Source: Gymnothorax reevesii (lineage: Eukaryota > Chordata > Actinopteri > Anguilliformes > Muraenidae). Taken from it: DNA of 64,000 bases. The DNA lies in the NCBI GenBank assembly GCA_029721435.1, contig CM056580.1, positions 26,902,367-26,966,366 of the forward strand, in the 5' to 3' direction. Of this stretch, positions 36,955 through 46,286 are shown in pieces. The translations under genes and the position numbers were made by a program. A model generated the notes under the pieces. That model saw only the letters and a program-made list of their open reading frames with translations. It did no database searches and had not been told where the DNA came from. Position 1 is the stretch's first letter. Every line of letters starts with the position of its first letter.

Positions 36955-37260
36955 GCTCTGGTCTAGTAGGCTTGACTTGAGATCGTAAGGTCCTGAGTTC
37001 AAGCCCCGGCCATGGGCCTCGCGGTGGGTTCTTGGGCAAAACACATTACTCCCACACGCCATGCCTCACTTCACCCAGGTGTATAAATGGGTACCAGAAA
37101 GTAGGCAGGGAATAGAGCTGGGGAGAGTACCTGCGATGGACTGGCATCCCATCCAGGGGGAGTAGCAACACTCCTAGTTGCTTCATGCCATGGAAACCGG
37201 GGTTAAGCACCAGCCCGATGGGCCACTAGGCTTGTGCAGGCTTCTTCTTCTTCTTCTTCT
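36955..37260 (+). mobile_element. tRNA-derived SINE, copy 2
   Basis: A tRNA-like head (ctggtctagtaggcttgac ... gagttcaagccccgg) is followed by ttcttgggcaaaacac, gtacctgcgatggactggca, a cttcatgcca block, aaccggggttaagc and a (TTC)n tail ending at 37260. It is the same family as 7907-8170. It interrupts the right arm of the inverted-repeat element just before gttatcaaac. A small deletion of arm sequence seems to accompany it. Confidence 0.85.
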
Positions 37261-37575
37261 GTTATCAAACTTACATATTTCCAAAAATATAGATCCTTGA
37301 AGTTGACTTCCAAGAAAATTGCAATCACAGATTTTCAAAGTTTGACATCATGCTGTAGGGCCACAAATGCACATGGTAGTATTATAATTGATGTTTTCAG
37401 CAGGTTTTATATGTGGCTTTCAACCCTGAAATGTTCATTCATCAACCTACATCACATACAAAGTTATGAGGACTCAAAAATGGCAAAAAAAAAATGAAGC
37501 ACCCAAATTTTGATTTGCACCCGAGTACTTCAAAAGTCAGTAACTCAAAAATGTTTTGCATGATCCAAGAAAAAT

Positions 37576-37787
37576 GTTATTTTATTTTATTTTATTTTTT
37601 TAAGATAATTCTTTTGGGAATTTTTCCTTTATTTGACAGTTATTCAGTGTGGAGAGACAGGAAAGCTGGGGAGAAGAATGGGGGAAGACAGCAAATGACC
37701 TGAGACGAAATCGAACCCAGGTTGCTGCAGGAAGGACTCAGTCTCTATGGTACGCGCGCCTATACCTACGAGCCACTGTAGCGCCCC
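37576..37787 (-). mobile_element. tRNA-derived SINE of a second family, 13-bp target duplication
   Basis: On the minus strand it starts ggggcgctacagtggctcgt and has a B-box, gggttcgattt. A stretch with ctttcctgtctctccacact and aaataaaggaaaaattccc follows, then an A-rich tail of TAAAA units. Perfect direct repeats atccaagaaaaat flank it at 37563-37575 and 37788-37800. This is the signature of LINE-mediated insertion and one of the clearest calls in the window. Confidence 0.93.
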
Positions 37788-37905
37788 ATCCAAGAAAAAT
37801 TTGGCTAAGGTTAATTAAATATGTCGTAGTTATTGTGCTGAAACTTTCAGCTGAATCTGAAGGGGTGGTGTGGGAGCCACTTGTTGAAATTATATGGAAT
37901 GACCC

Positions 37906-38384
37906 TGGAATGTCTAAGTTGCTGGATTGTCACTCTCTACGTGCCCTAAAGCAACTAGTCAGTGTCTTCCTAGTGTAGTGTCTATCATCTTTGTAACATT
38001 AAATGATAATTAAATACAGCAGTGCTTTTCCTAGACTTATTAATAGGAACAAGCTCCCAAGCCTTTCCTTAGTCTCCAAGATTGGGACTGTGTTCCTGTT
38101 CAGTCAGTTCATCAGCCCAGATCATTAGGAACACCTCCCAAGCCTTCTTCAGTCATCTGGCCGTTCTGCTCCAGCGAGGATGATTGCCATTTGCTTACTA
38201 TCCCGGGATGCCACTGGCTACGCGCTGGCACATCCTATACCCGAGTCCACACTCATCTGAACTGAACTGTGCCAATCAACTCTGGGCTCCACTCCTTACA
38301 GTATGGATAGAAATATGGTAATGATTGTAAGTATTACTTTTGGATTGTAATCTTTCTCTGCTTCTGGTTCCCTGTCTGGATTGT
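37906..38384. other. non-array stretch after the inverted-repeat element
   Basis: It contains no recognised gene. caagcctttccttagtctcc and caagccttcttcagtcatct near 38057 and 38139 suggest a diverged internal duplication. With 35041-35203 it separates the two blocks of the 50-bp array. Confidence 0.3.
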
Positions 38385-38750
38385 AACACAGAACTAGCCT
38401 TACACAACCACCAATTACAAGATCTGTGTCTCTCTTTATTTGAATTGGCCCCACTCAACCACTAAATAAAAGACCTGCGTCTCTGTTCATCTATTCTGGC
38501 CTTACACAATGAGGATACGGAAAGCATGTCTCAGTTCCTCTGTCCTAGCCTTACTCAACTCTAAATACAAGATAACTGTCTTTTGTCTTCTGTACTGGCC
38601 TTACAGAGGACCTGTATAATGATTTATTTGCATTGGCCTAACATACATTGCAAACTCAATATTATGGGTCTCCATCTGAACAGACCTAACACAACTGCGC
38701 AACTGAAAACGAAGAATCTGTCTTTATCAGTGCTGGGCTTACTCAGATAT
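38385..38750 (+). repeat. degenerate tandem array of about 50-bp units, right block
   Basis: About 7-8 units use the same anchor (actagccttac / ttggcccc / tctggccttac / ctgtactggccttac), near 38391, 38444, 38494, 38544, 38592, 38630, 38678 and 38730. Sequence and period match the left block at 34345-35040, so both are parts of one array. Confidence 0.75.
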
Positions 38751-39941
38751 CCCACCAATACGCATGACCACAATGGGCCATACTTTCTCTGAAAACAATA
38801 TATCCAATTCAGGGGATTTTTTTCTCGACAAGCAATGCATATCAGTGCATTTTTCATATGCATGCAAATTCTCAGTCAATAAACAAAACATGCAATTGTT
38901 CTCAGTATGCTGTCATATCATGTACAGCGATGGGTCATGTGACAGAAGATTTTGAGTAGTGGGCTACCCAAGCTCTTTGTATGTATGATGTGGCAGTTGT
39001 AATGTTAGCCCAAGGATGTATCATAAGATCAGGAGATGTTTTAAGGACAGCCAGTTTTTGCTGTTACAACCCTGTGTTTGCTATAGGGCTGAAACAATGT
39101 TATTTCCTTACGGCTGACATGTTTTGTGGGCAATCGAACCATAGAAATATATGAAAAAAATAAAATATGTATTTTATATAAGCAATAACTTGACTGCGCT
39201 TGATTCAAAGTTGCTTTATGGAGGGGGATGAGCAAGCAGGAATGCCTCTTCTTCAAATTACATACATCAATATTGTGAATGCACAGTGTGTCCATTTTTA
39301 ACCAGTAAAAACATACAGCGCTAATATTGAGTGAGTATGCGTGTGTGTGCGTGTGTGCGGGTGTGCGTGTGTGTGGGTGTTTGTGTTTGTAAAATACTGG
39401 TAGAGTGATTTTCATGCTAACTTTTCAAAAGATTCAAAGAACCTCACAGTGCGTTGGATCAGAAGATGAGGGCACTGCTTTGCGTTGTGTCCCTTTTTTC
39501 ACACATTAATTGAACAGCTTCAGTAGGAGAATGTGGATGCTTAGCCCCTACCCCCGAAAACCTACTTCATCACTCCTCCTCCAGGCTCCTACAGGAGCCC
39601 ATTAAAGTAGGCAAATCCAACAAATTAAGCAAAGACAGGTTAAGCCTTGCACTTAGCACTTTATAATCATCTTTGCAAAGAAAAATGATTTGGACAAATA
39701 TTTCATCATTCCAAATCCTGTTTGCCAATTTGATATCTGTAAAACAAACTGAGAGAGAGAGAGAGAGAGAGCGCGAGAGAGAGAGTGAGAGGAGAGAGAG
39801 AGAGAGAGAGATCCCTGCTGACTTGCTAGACAAGCCATCGATGGTTTATAGCTCAAGCCAGCAAAAAAATCCCTTTGGCTGTGATGAGTCTGCTGGACAT
39901 TAGCAAATGTAAAATGGCATAAGCAGAGACACTAGAATATT
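38751..39941. other. non-coding DNA with GT and GA microsatellites
   Basis: A GT-rich stretch lies at about 39330-39385 and a (GA)n tract at 39751-39811 with a short GCGC interruption. No coding content is recognised. Confidence 0.5.
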
Positions 39942-41345
39942 AACTGCTCAAAAACATTAAGGGGATGCTTATATCACACGCCTGATCCTGATGAACAAAT
40001 TTTTTGAGTAGAAAATCTTTACTGATGTACATTGTTTAATTTGTGAAGAACAAAATGACATAATTAAAGTCAATGAAAACCAAAATCATCAACCCAATGG
40101 CGGCTGGATTCAAAATCACCCAAAAAATGAAAGTGAAAAATAGAAATCACAGGCTTATCCAACTTGTGTAAATTTTATGACAGCAACACGTAATGTGATT
40201 CAGTAGTGTGTATGGCCCCGGTGTGCTTGTATGCACTCCTGACAACATCTGGGCCTGCTTCTGATGAGGCAGCGGATGATGTCCTGGGGGATTCCCTCCC
40301 AGACCTGGATCAGGGCATCAGAGAGCTCCTGCGCAGTTTGTGGCAGTACTTAGCAATGTCGGATGCACCGATACATAATATCACATAGGTGCTCATTTGG
40401 ATTTAGGTCAAGGGAATGAGAAGGCCAGTCAATGGTGTCAATGTCTTTGTTGTCCACAAACTGCCATCACACTCTGGCCACATGAGGCTGGGCATAGTCC
40501 TGCAAAAAGGAGGGACCCAGGACTGACTGCATCAGCATAAGGACTGACAGTCGCTCAAAGGATTTCATCCCGTGGTTAACAGCAGTCAGAGTATCGTTTG
40601 CAATTACATGGAGGTCTGTGCGACCCTCCTAGGATATGCCTCTCCAGACCATTACTGACCCACTGCCAAATTGGTCATGCTGGATGATGTTACAGGCAGC
40701 ATAACATTCACCATGGCGTCTCCTGACTCTTTTGCGCCTGTCGTATGTGCTCTGTGTGAACTTGCTCTCACCAGTGAAGAGAACAGGGGTCGAGCTGCAT
40801 GGTGCTGGGCCGTGAGCAAAGGTCCCACAAGAGGATGTCAGGCTAACATGCCACCTGGAGTCTGTTCCTGACAATTTGGGCAGAAATATGCACATCAGTA
40901 GCCTATTGGAGGTCATTTCGTTGAGCTCTGGCAGTGTTCCTCCTGGTCTTTCTCGCATGAAGGAGTAGATACTAGCCCTGCAGTTACTTGTAGATTGTTG
41001 CCCTTCCATGGCCCTGTGCAGCTCTCCTCATGTAACAGCTGGTCTCCTGTTATCTCCTCCATGCTCTTGAGACTTTGCTGGGGGACACAGCAAACCTTCT
41101 TGCCACTGCACATATAAATGTGCCATCCTGGCGGAGCTGAACTACCTGTGCAACCTGATTGGGCTGCTGGTACTGCCTCATGCTGCCAATTATGACAAGG
41201 ACACAAGCAGAACACAAAACTAGAGAATAATTGATCAGGAAGGATAAGAAGAGAGAAATTATCAATGTTCACCACATGCACAACCATTCCCTTTTAGGGT
41301 TTGTCTTGCTTTTGTCACCTGTTATCAATTTCATTTGCACCAAAG
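39942..41345 (-). mobile_element. decayed Tc1/mariner-type transposon
   Basis: The left end, aactgctcaaaaacattaa after a TA, matches the gctcaaaaa-type terminus of a common fish Tc1-like family. About 260 bp of 3' non-coding sequence precede the transposase stop at 40200. Upstream of the transposase start the 5' non-coding part (caacaggtg-like, near 41315) is present, but the right terminal repeat is not found before the LTR at 41384. Confidence 0.75.
40200..41181 (-). pseudogene. Tc1-like transposase, inactivated
   Basis: The likely ATG is at 41181 and the stop at 40200-40202, about 327 codons, close to the usual 330-350. The N-terminal helix-turn-helix part is clear (QVVQLRQDGTF, AVARRFAVSPSKVSRAWRR, to about 41053). 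A DDE-type segment spans 41009-40629 (YAACNIIQHDQFGSGSVMVW), and the C-terminal part with DLNPNEHL and a GHTHY end lies between about 40400 and 40200. There are several stops and frameshifts. The first catalytic aspartate, normally in an FTDES-type motif, reads FTGES here. The element is dead. Confidence 0.85.
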
Positions 41346-41383
41346 CAACGTACACGATTGTTTTTTATGTGTTTGAGACCAAG

Positions 41384-42515
41384 TGTTAAGTCCAAGTGGT
41401 AAAGGTAGGACCAAATGCACAACTCTGACACAGAGGTAAAGAAAAATGGGCTTGAATACAAGACCAGGCAAAAGTACAAATCCGTGATCCAGTTCGTAAC
41501 CTAAGTCCAATGCCAACATCTGAAACACACAAAGACAGTTCGTGGGGCATAAATCCAAAGGGGTAATCCGAAGTGGTAAATGAGAAGACTGGCAGAGGGG
41601 TTAGTAAAGCCTGTTTCACAATTGGAGCGCGACTGCTTGTGGGCATTTGGTCGTGCAATAGGGCAAAAAAAAACTTTGCACTTGATCATAGAAAGCTTTC
41701 ACAAATGTAACAGGGGTCGTATGACGAGCAATTATATCACCTCATTCAGTCGTACAATAGTAGCACAACGTCGCAAAAGCTTTCACGATTGAAAAAGGAG
41801 TCATACGATAAGAGCAACTATATTGCCTCTACAGTCGTATAATGGTAGCACAACATTGCACGACTCCTCGCTAGACATCCCTAGCACACGTATGCCTGTG
41901 CCTATTCCTAAGCATCAAGTGCGACTTTTTAAATTGTGCAAACTCTTGCGTCGAGCCAGGCTATTGTGGAATGTTTGCAACGTTTTACAACAGTCAAACT
42001 ACCGTCAATGCGACCTAATGCGACTGGATTGTAACAAACCTTGCAACTGCTTGTGCAACAGCGAAAAAAAAGTGGTCACAAGTGCTCGTAAACTGGTCGT
42101 ATCTCAATTGTGAAAGGGCCTTAACAGAGAGGCAGTCAAATTGCACAAGGCCAGATGAGGGTAACAGGAGTGGCAAACAGAACTGGAGGAATTGAGGCAA
42201 AAAAAAACTCAAAAACTGATCAAACACAAATATATAAGTTCTCTTATGAGAAGTTAAAGATTAGCACGAGTAGAAAGGCTTGGTAAGACAAGGAAAATTG
42301 AACACACACTGAAAGGAGCAGAGGGTTTAAATAACTGAAAGGCAGGAGACACATGGGAAGGAAAAGACTAAACAACCAATGGGAATGGGGGAAGGCTAAC
42401 AGGGTTGACAAAGGACTGATCGAATTCAGGTGGTTAATGACAGACTCAATCAGGGGAAACAAGAAAGTAAAACAAATCAGGTGAGAAGACTTAGGGATCA
42501 GGAGAAGACATGACA
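41384..42515 (-). repeat. gypsy-type LTR, probably solo, with nested MITE
   Basis: On the minus strand it runs from TGTCATGTCTTCTCC (42515) to GGACTTAACA (41384). It has a TATA-like ttatttaaaccc near 42330 and a 3' end with gcatttggtcctacc that I associate with fish Ty3/gypsy LTRs. Without the 514-bp MITE and its target copy the LTR is about 615 bp. No matching target duplication was found, so the exact ends are tentative. Confidence 0.55.
41608..42121. mobile_element. Harbinger-like MITE, 514 bp, TAA duplication
   Basis: The left end AGCCTGTTTCACAATTG and right end CAATTGTGAAAGGGCCT are near-perfect inverted repeats, followed by further inverted similarity (gcgcgac / gtcgta). TAA flanks both sides (41605-41607, 42122-42124), the 3-bp target class of PIF/Harbinger. 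Inside, a segment of about 85 bp starting aaagctttcac is tandemly duplicated (about 41689 and 41777). No transposase is present. Confidence 0.75.
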
Positions 42516-43849
42516 GTACAAAAACGAACAGCAACTGTAAGAACAGTGGGGAACCACGTAACGTTTGCTTTGAACTCAACTGATCAACATAAAAATCCAT
42601 CGCAGGTGTTATGGCCCCAATTGGTTATGACATTAACAACAGCAAAGGATGACAGACAAAAATTTTAAAACTTAGACACATTTAAAAAAGAAACACTTTA
42701 ACTAATCTACTATCTACTCTAATGACTAAGATTGATTATATACAAAAACATAAATATTTACAGTCCCTTTGGTGGGTTGCTTGGTGATGTCCTGGGTGAG
42801 GAAAAATGCTCTAACACAGGCAAAAATCCACTAAAAGCTTCACAGGTCTTGAACAGAATGACAGGTCTGGTCAAATGTATCCTTCTCCTTGCAATTTCTC
42901 CTACTACTTTACTGTCTCAATTTTACTCCTTATATACTCTTTTGCAGACCACTCCCACCTTTTAGGCTTTTTTTCATTTTTCTCTGGGACTTGTCCCAGA
43001 CATGCCTAAAACATGCCCAAACCTATCTCCAGTCTGGGCTTAAAAAAAAAGGTAAATACTGGCATCTAGTGGCCTCTATTCACATTACACAGGGCACTCT
43101 GCCTCAATCATAGAGTTCGTAACAGTTAGCCTCTGAACTGCCTTTACAGTTATACATTTTTTTTTCAGCTCCTGATGTTTCAGCTTCCTCTTCTGAGTAG
43201 AAAGCAAATTGAATGCATCCGCAGGAATGTCCATTTCAGCCTCATAGTTGCATACATCTGCGACGTTCTCGATAACCAGTCCCGCATTGAGCTCCTTCTC
43301 AACTCTGACCATATCCAAAATGGCGTCTCTCTCTACCCTGATTGTATCCAAGTCAACATCTCTCTCTGCACCATTCTTACCTAAATCGGTATCACTATCC
43401 GTGTCGGAAGAAAACTCGAGGACCTCACCCACATTTTGACCATCACTCGCAGCAGTGACTGCCAAATAAAAAACTTGGACCGTCACAATACCATGCTTCA
43501 CTAAAAGATTAGAAAGCCCGCACACAGTCCTTTTCAGTTTCTCAATATGCACTCTCTGATCTTCCATTGTTTGAAACAGGGAGGCTATGTTATAACCCCC
43601 TGTTCCTTGCAATGACGCATCTACCTGAACGCTGGCAGAGTCCTGTTTGAAAGCTTTATCAACCTCCTTGGACGTAATCTTATTTGTAATTCTCCAACCC
43701 AAATGGTACACATCAATCACCAATTTATGCTTGGCCACCCAATTAACCCGACACATGTTGCTGTGCTGAGGAAACAGTTCTGCAACTTTTTCCACAAAAT
43801 GTTTGTGAAGCGCATTTAAAATGGCAAAGTCCAGCTTAGAAAGGGGCTA
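42516..43849 (-). pseudogene. unrecognised open frame split by a solo LTR
   Basis: The frame is open on the minus strand from 43846 to the LTR at 43093; a chance stop inside the LTR closes it at 43085. It has no early ATG; the bases just upstream (cccctttctaag before codon ctg near 43837) look like a splice acceptor. The protein of about 250 residues starts with a Lys/His/Trp-containing region (RVNWVAKHKLVIDVYHLGWR) and a possible short coiled coil (MEDQRVHIEKLKRTVCGLSNLL). Then follow an acidic SSDTDSDTD stretch, an Arg/Glu/Asp-rich part and a basic KRKLKHQELKKK patch. The same phase continues for about 28 codons beyond the LTR and is then cut by the LTR at 42515. I do not recognise the family; a retroelement gag or a transposon accessory protein are guesses. 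Confidence 0.45.
42607..43089 (-). repeat. solo LTR, 483 bp, 4-bp target duplication
   Basis: It begins TGTTATGGCC at 42607 and ends ATTACA at 43089 on the plus strand. It is flanked by CAGG at 42603-42606 and 43090-43093. Read on the minus strand it has a TATA box, gagtatataagg, near 42935, and ends ggccataaca. The open frame of 43849-43094 continues in phase below 42603 once the LTR and one CAGG are ignored, independent support for a clean insertion. Confidence 0.8.
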
Positions 43850-43980
43850 CTACGTTTCATAATGCAAGTATTCAGATGCAAGCATCCAGTCTCCACCTGC
43901 AATGAGAGTATGGGAGGAAAGGTACGCTTCCTGACAGATCACCAACTCACCTGTCTTCTCCTTAAGGGCAAAAATGTTTC

Positions 43981-44770
43981 ATGGGACTAGATTACATATT
44001 CGCCTTCTACAGGAACAATTTTTTGCTGAGCTTGTATGCTTCTTTTAACAAAGAAAATCAATTTGTTGGTGGCTTTTCTGATTGGAAACACACCGCGCAT
44101 GTGCGTGACCAGAAAACCTTCCAGCACTCTACATGGATGTTAGCTTTGCTTCAGCTCTCCTCTGGCACCTGGAGTGTGGATGCTGGGCTAATGCAACAGC
44201 TAGATGGAGTATGGTGTTCTTGGAGAGAGGTACTTAACCCTTCTAGCACCCTGGGCAACTATAGCTGCCCAATGTTGTAAGACATCAAAATCAGACGCTA
44301 TTGAAAACCTATCATGTGGCAACTTGTTTAAAAGAGCTCCTCTAACAGAGCTATTTTAATCAAGTCTCCACATGATGGGTTTTCAAAAGCCCTGGATAAC
44401 TACATTTAATTCCTCAAAAATGTATTCAGTGCTCAAAGGGTTAAGCATGCTCCAACTGTAATTCAGTTTTTTAAGAAAAGAGGCCTGGCTTTCCTTGGCC
44501 ACAAAAAAATTACTTGGATCGCTACTCAATGGTTACTTCCTCAGTATCCAGGAAGTTATTGCTCCATTCAATCTTTTTCTAGCAGAGCATATCAATAAGT
44601 ATGATGAAAAAGGTAATAGCAATGCATCACGTCTATCATCTACAACATGTGTGAGCAGTTGATTCAGCAGATGTGTGAGAATGTGAAAGCTGCCATAGTC
44701 GCAGACGTACAGTTTTTATGATATTTTTCGGAACGAGCGTTGAAGAACTATTTTGGCGTAAAGCAGAAAC
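43981..44770 (+). pseudogene. hAT transposase fossil with TTF/ZMYM-type zinc-finger start
   Basis: Residues from 43981 contain GGFSDWKHTAHVRDQKTFQHS, which fits the TTF-type zinc-finger domain at the start of ZMYM1-like hAT transposases (GFSDWK ... HE...H pattern), followed by MLALLQLSSGT. After a MITE at 44238-44440 the phase resumes with FFKKRGLAFLG. A frameshift follows in an A-run near 44508, then FLAEHINKYDEKGN and, in other phases, QQMCENVKAAIVADVQ. The remaining 3' catalytic part is not recognisable beyond about 44770. There are several breaks; it is a relic, not a host gene. Confidence 0.75.
44238..44440. mobile_element. TTAA-flanked MITE, 203 bp, inside the hAT transposase
   Basis: The ends CCCTTCTAGCACC and GTGCTCAAAGGG are inverted repeats, flanked by TTAA at 44234-44237 and 44441-44444. 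The element plus one TTAA is 207 bp, a multiple of three, and the transposase phase on both sides agrees. This is a piggyBac-like target. It is a different family from the MITE at 36590-36925. Confidence 0.85.
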
Positions 44771-46228
44771 CGTCAATATAGTTCATTATATTGTTCTGGG
44801 GCTTGATTACATTAATTAATTTATTCCTTCACATATAGACAAAATTGTTGACTTGTGTACATGACTGTAAAGATATCACTTCAAACTTAACTGTTTCCCA
44901 ATAATTATAATTCTTTGTGAAATTGTTAATGACTTTTCAGCTTTGGGCAATATTTGCTCAAGAGCATTATTTAGGTCATTTGTTTGTATTTCCTTCATCG
45001 CCGTGGGAGCCGTTCATTTTCCACTTTCTGCGTTGTACGGCATGAATGAGTCAGCGTTTTGATAGATGTACAGTACGTTAAGTTCTCTGTTAAGTTTTAT
45101 TTCATAAATCAAAAACATCGCAGGGGAAAAGGTGTACGCACTATCCGAAGCCTGTTCTGGGCATACATACCGTTTAAATGTCTACAAGTGAGACCCTGAC
45201 CTTTTTGAGGAAAAGTGATAGGCAGTTTGAAACAGTTTTGTAAAATAGTGAAAGTTGCCCTTTCAAGAAAGAGGAATTGAGCTTGCTTTGTTTGTGTGTG
45301 TGAGTTTGTGTGTGTGCACGCGTGTGTGTGTTTTTTTCCTGAGTTTAGTTAATAATAAGTGTCATTTTCACATCAGTCTGACTATGCAGCAATCACTCAA
45401 TCTATTAATGAGTTCGTCATCTGAAACTATGTTCCAAAGTGAAGGCTCCTGATCACACTGCATGTTTATTAAAATGTGAGCGTGCATCTTTGAATCCCAG
45501 TTTCTGTCCTGCGGGGCTTTACTGTCTGTCTGCGTGTCCATCTGTCTAAGGAAGGCCCAGGGGCTCTGTAGAGTCAGATTAGCTCCTGAGGACAAGTTTT
45601 GGACTCATGACAAGGGGTAATTGGATGATTATTATGTCTTCACTGTCAATATTATTTGATTCCCTGGAGCCTGGTCAAGCTGAGCAGCCCCCTCTCCGCA
45701 CTATTTAATTTTGGAGATAACAGAACTCACCAAATTATTTTTTCTTCTGACAAAAGGCTGACATTTGCTTTTAATCATAAAGCAATATGTTTTAAATCCT
45801 GACTCAGAACAGACCACTGCCCTCCTCTCGGTATTTTGCTCCACAAAAAAAAAAAAAAAAATCTATTTAATCCCAGCTCAACTCCTTATGTTCATGAGTT
45901 CTGTATTACTGGGAAAACTACAGATACTTTCACAACTTTATGTACGCCAGAGAAATGCCCTTTCTCCTCCGCTGAGGCCTGGCAAATACAGGCAGGAAAA
46001 TACAAAGCATTTCTGAAAAACAAAATATGGAGAAGCTGGGAAACTTTTCTCTTTTTTTTCCAGAAGAACATAAATAAGTGAAATTTGGGTTGCCTTTCCT
46101 TGCTCCCTATGTTAATTGGAACCAAGGTGTGAGACCTCCGGCGGGGTTTGGCAGGTAAGGCTTTTTATTTTTGTCTGGCCTGAGATCTGGCTCAATCCAG
46201 ATCATCTCCCCTGTCAACAAGAGCAGAT

Positions 46229-46286
<58 letters not shown>

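Larger units (their letters stand above)
35204..37905. mobile_element. long-inverted-repeat DNA element carrying later insertions
   Basis: The termini are GGGTCATTC at 35204 and GAATGACCC ending at 37905. The left arm (35204 to about 35900) is matched, in reverse complement, by about 36370-37905 once the inserted elements are skipped. Examples are tttttgagttactgac/gtcagtaactcaaaaa, gtttgataac/gttatcaaac and ataatgccatgt/acatggcattat. Each arm is about 0.7 kb, and identity by eye is moderate, so the element is old. No transposase is seen. Insertions in the loop or right arm are the LTR-like block, a TTAA MITE and two SINEs. The superfamily is not identified. Confidence 0.8.

Noticed and set aside
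34345..38750. Regularly spaced repeats resembling a CRISPR array
   Set aside because: The whole ~50-bp unit is repeated and diverged, there are no unique spacers, and the context is vertebrate.
43981..44280. Host ZMYM-type gene exon
   Set aside because: The downstream pieces are hAT transposase-like with frameshifts and a nested MITE, so a transposon relic is more likely than a host gene.
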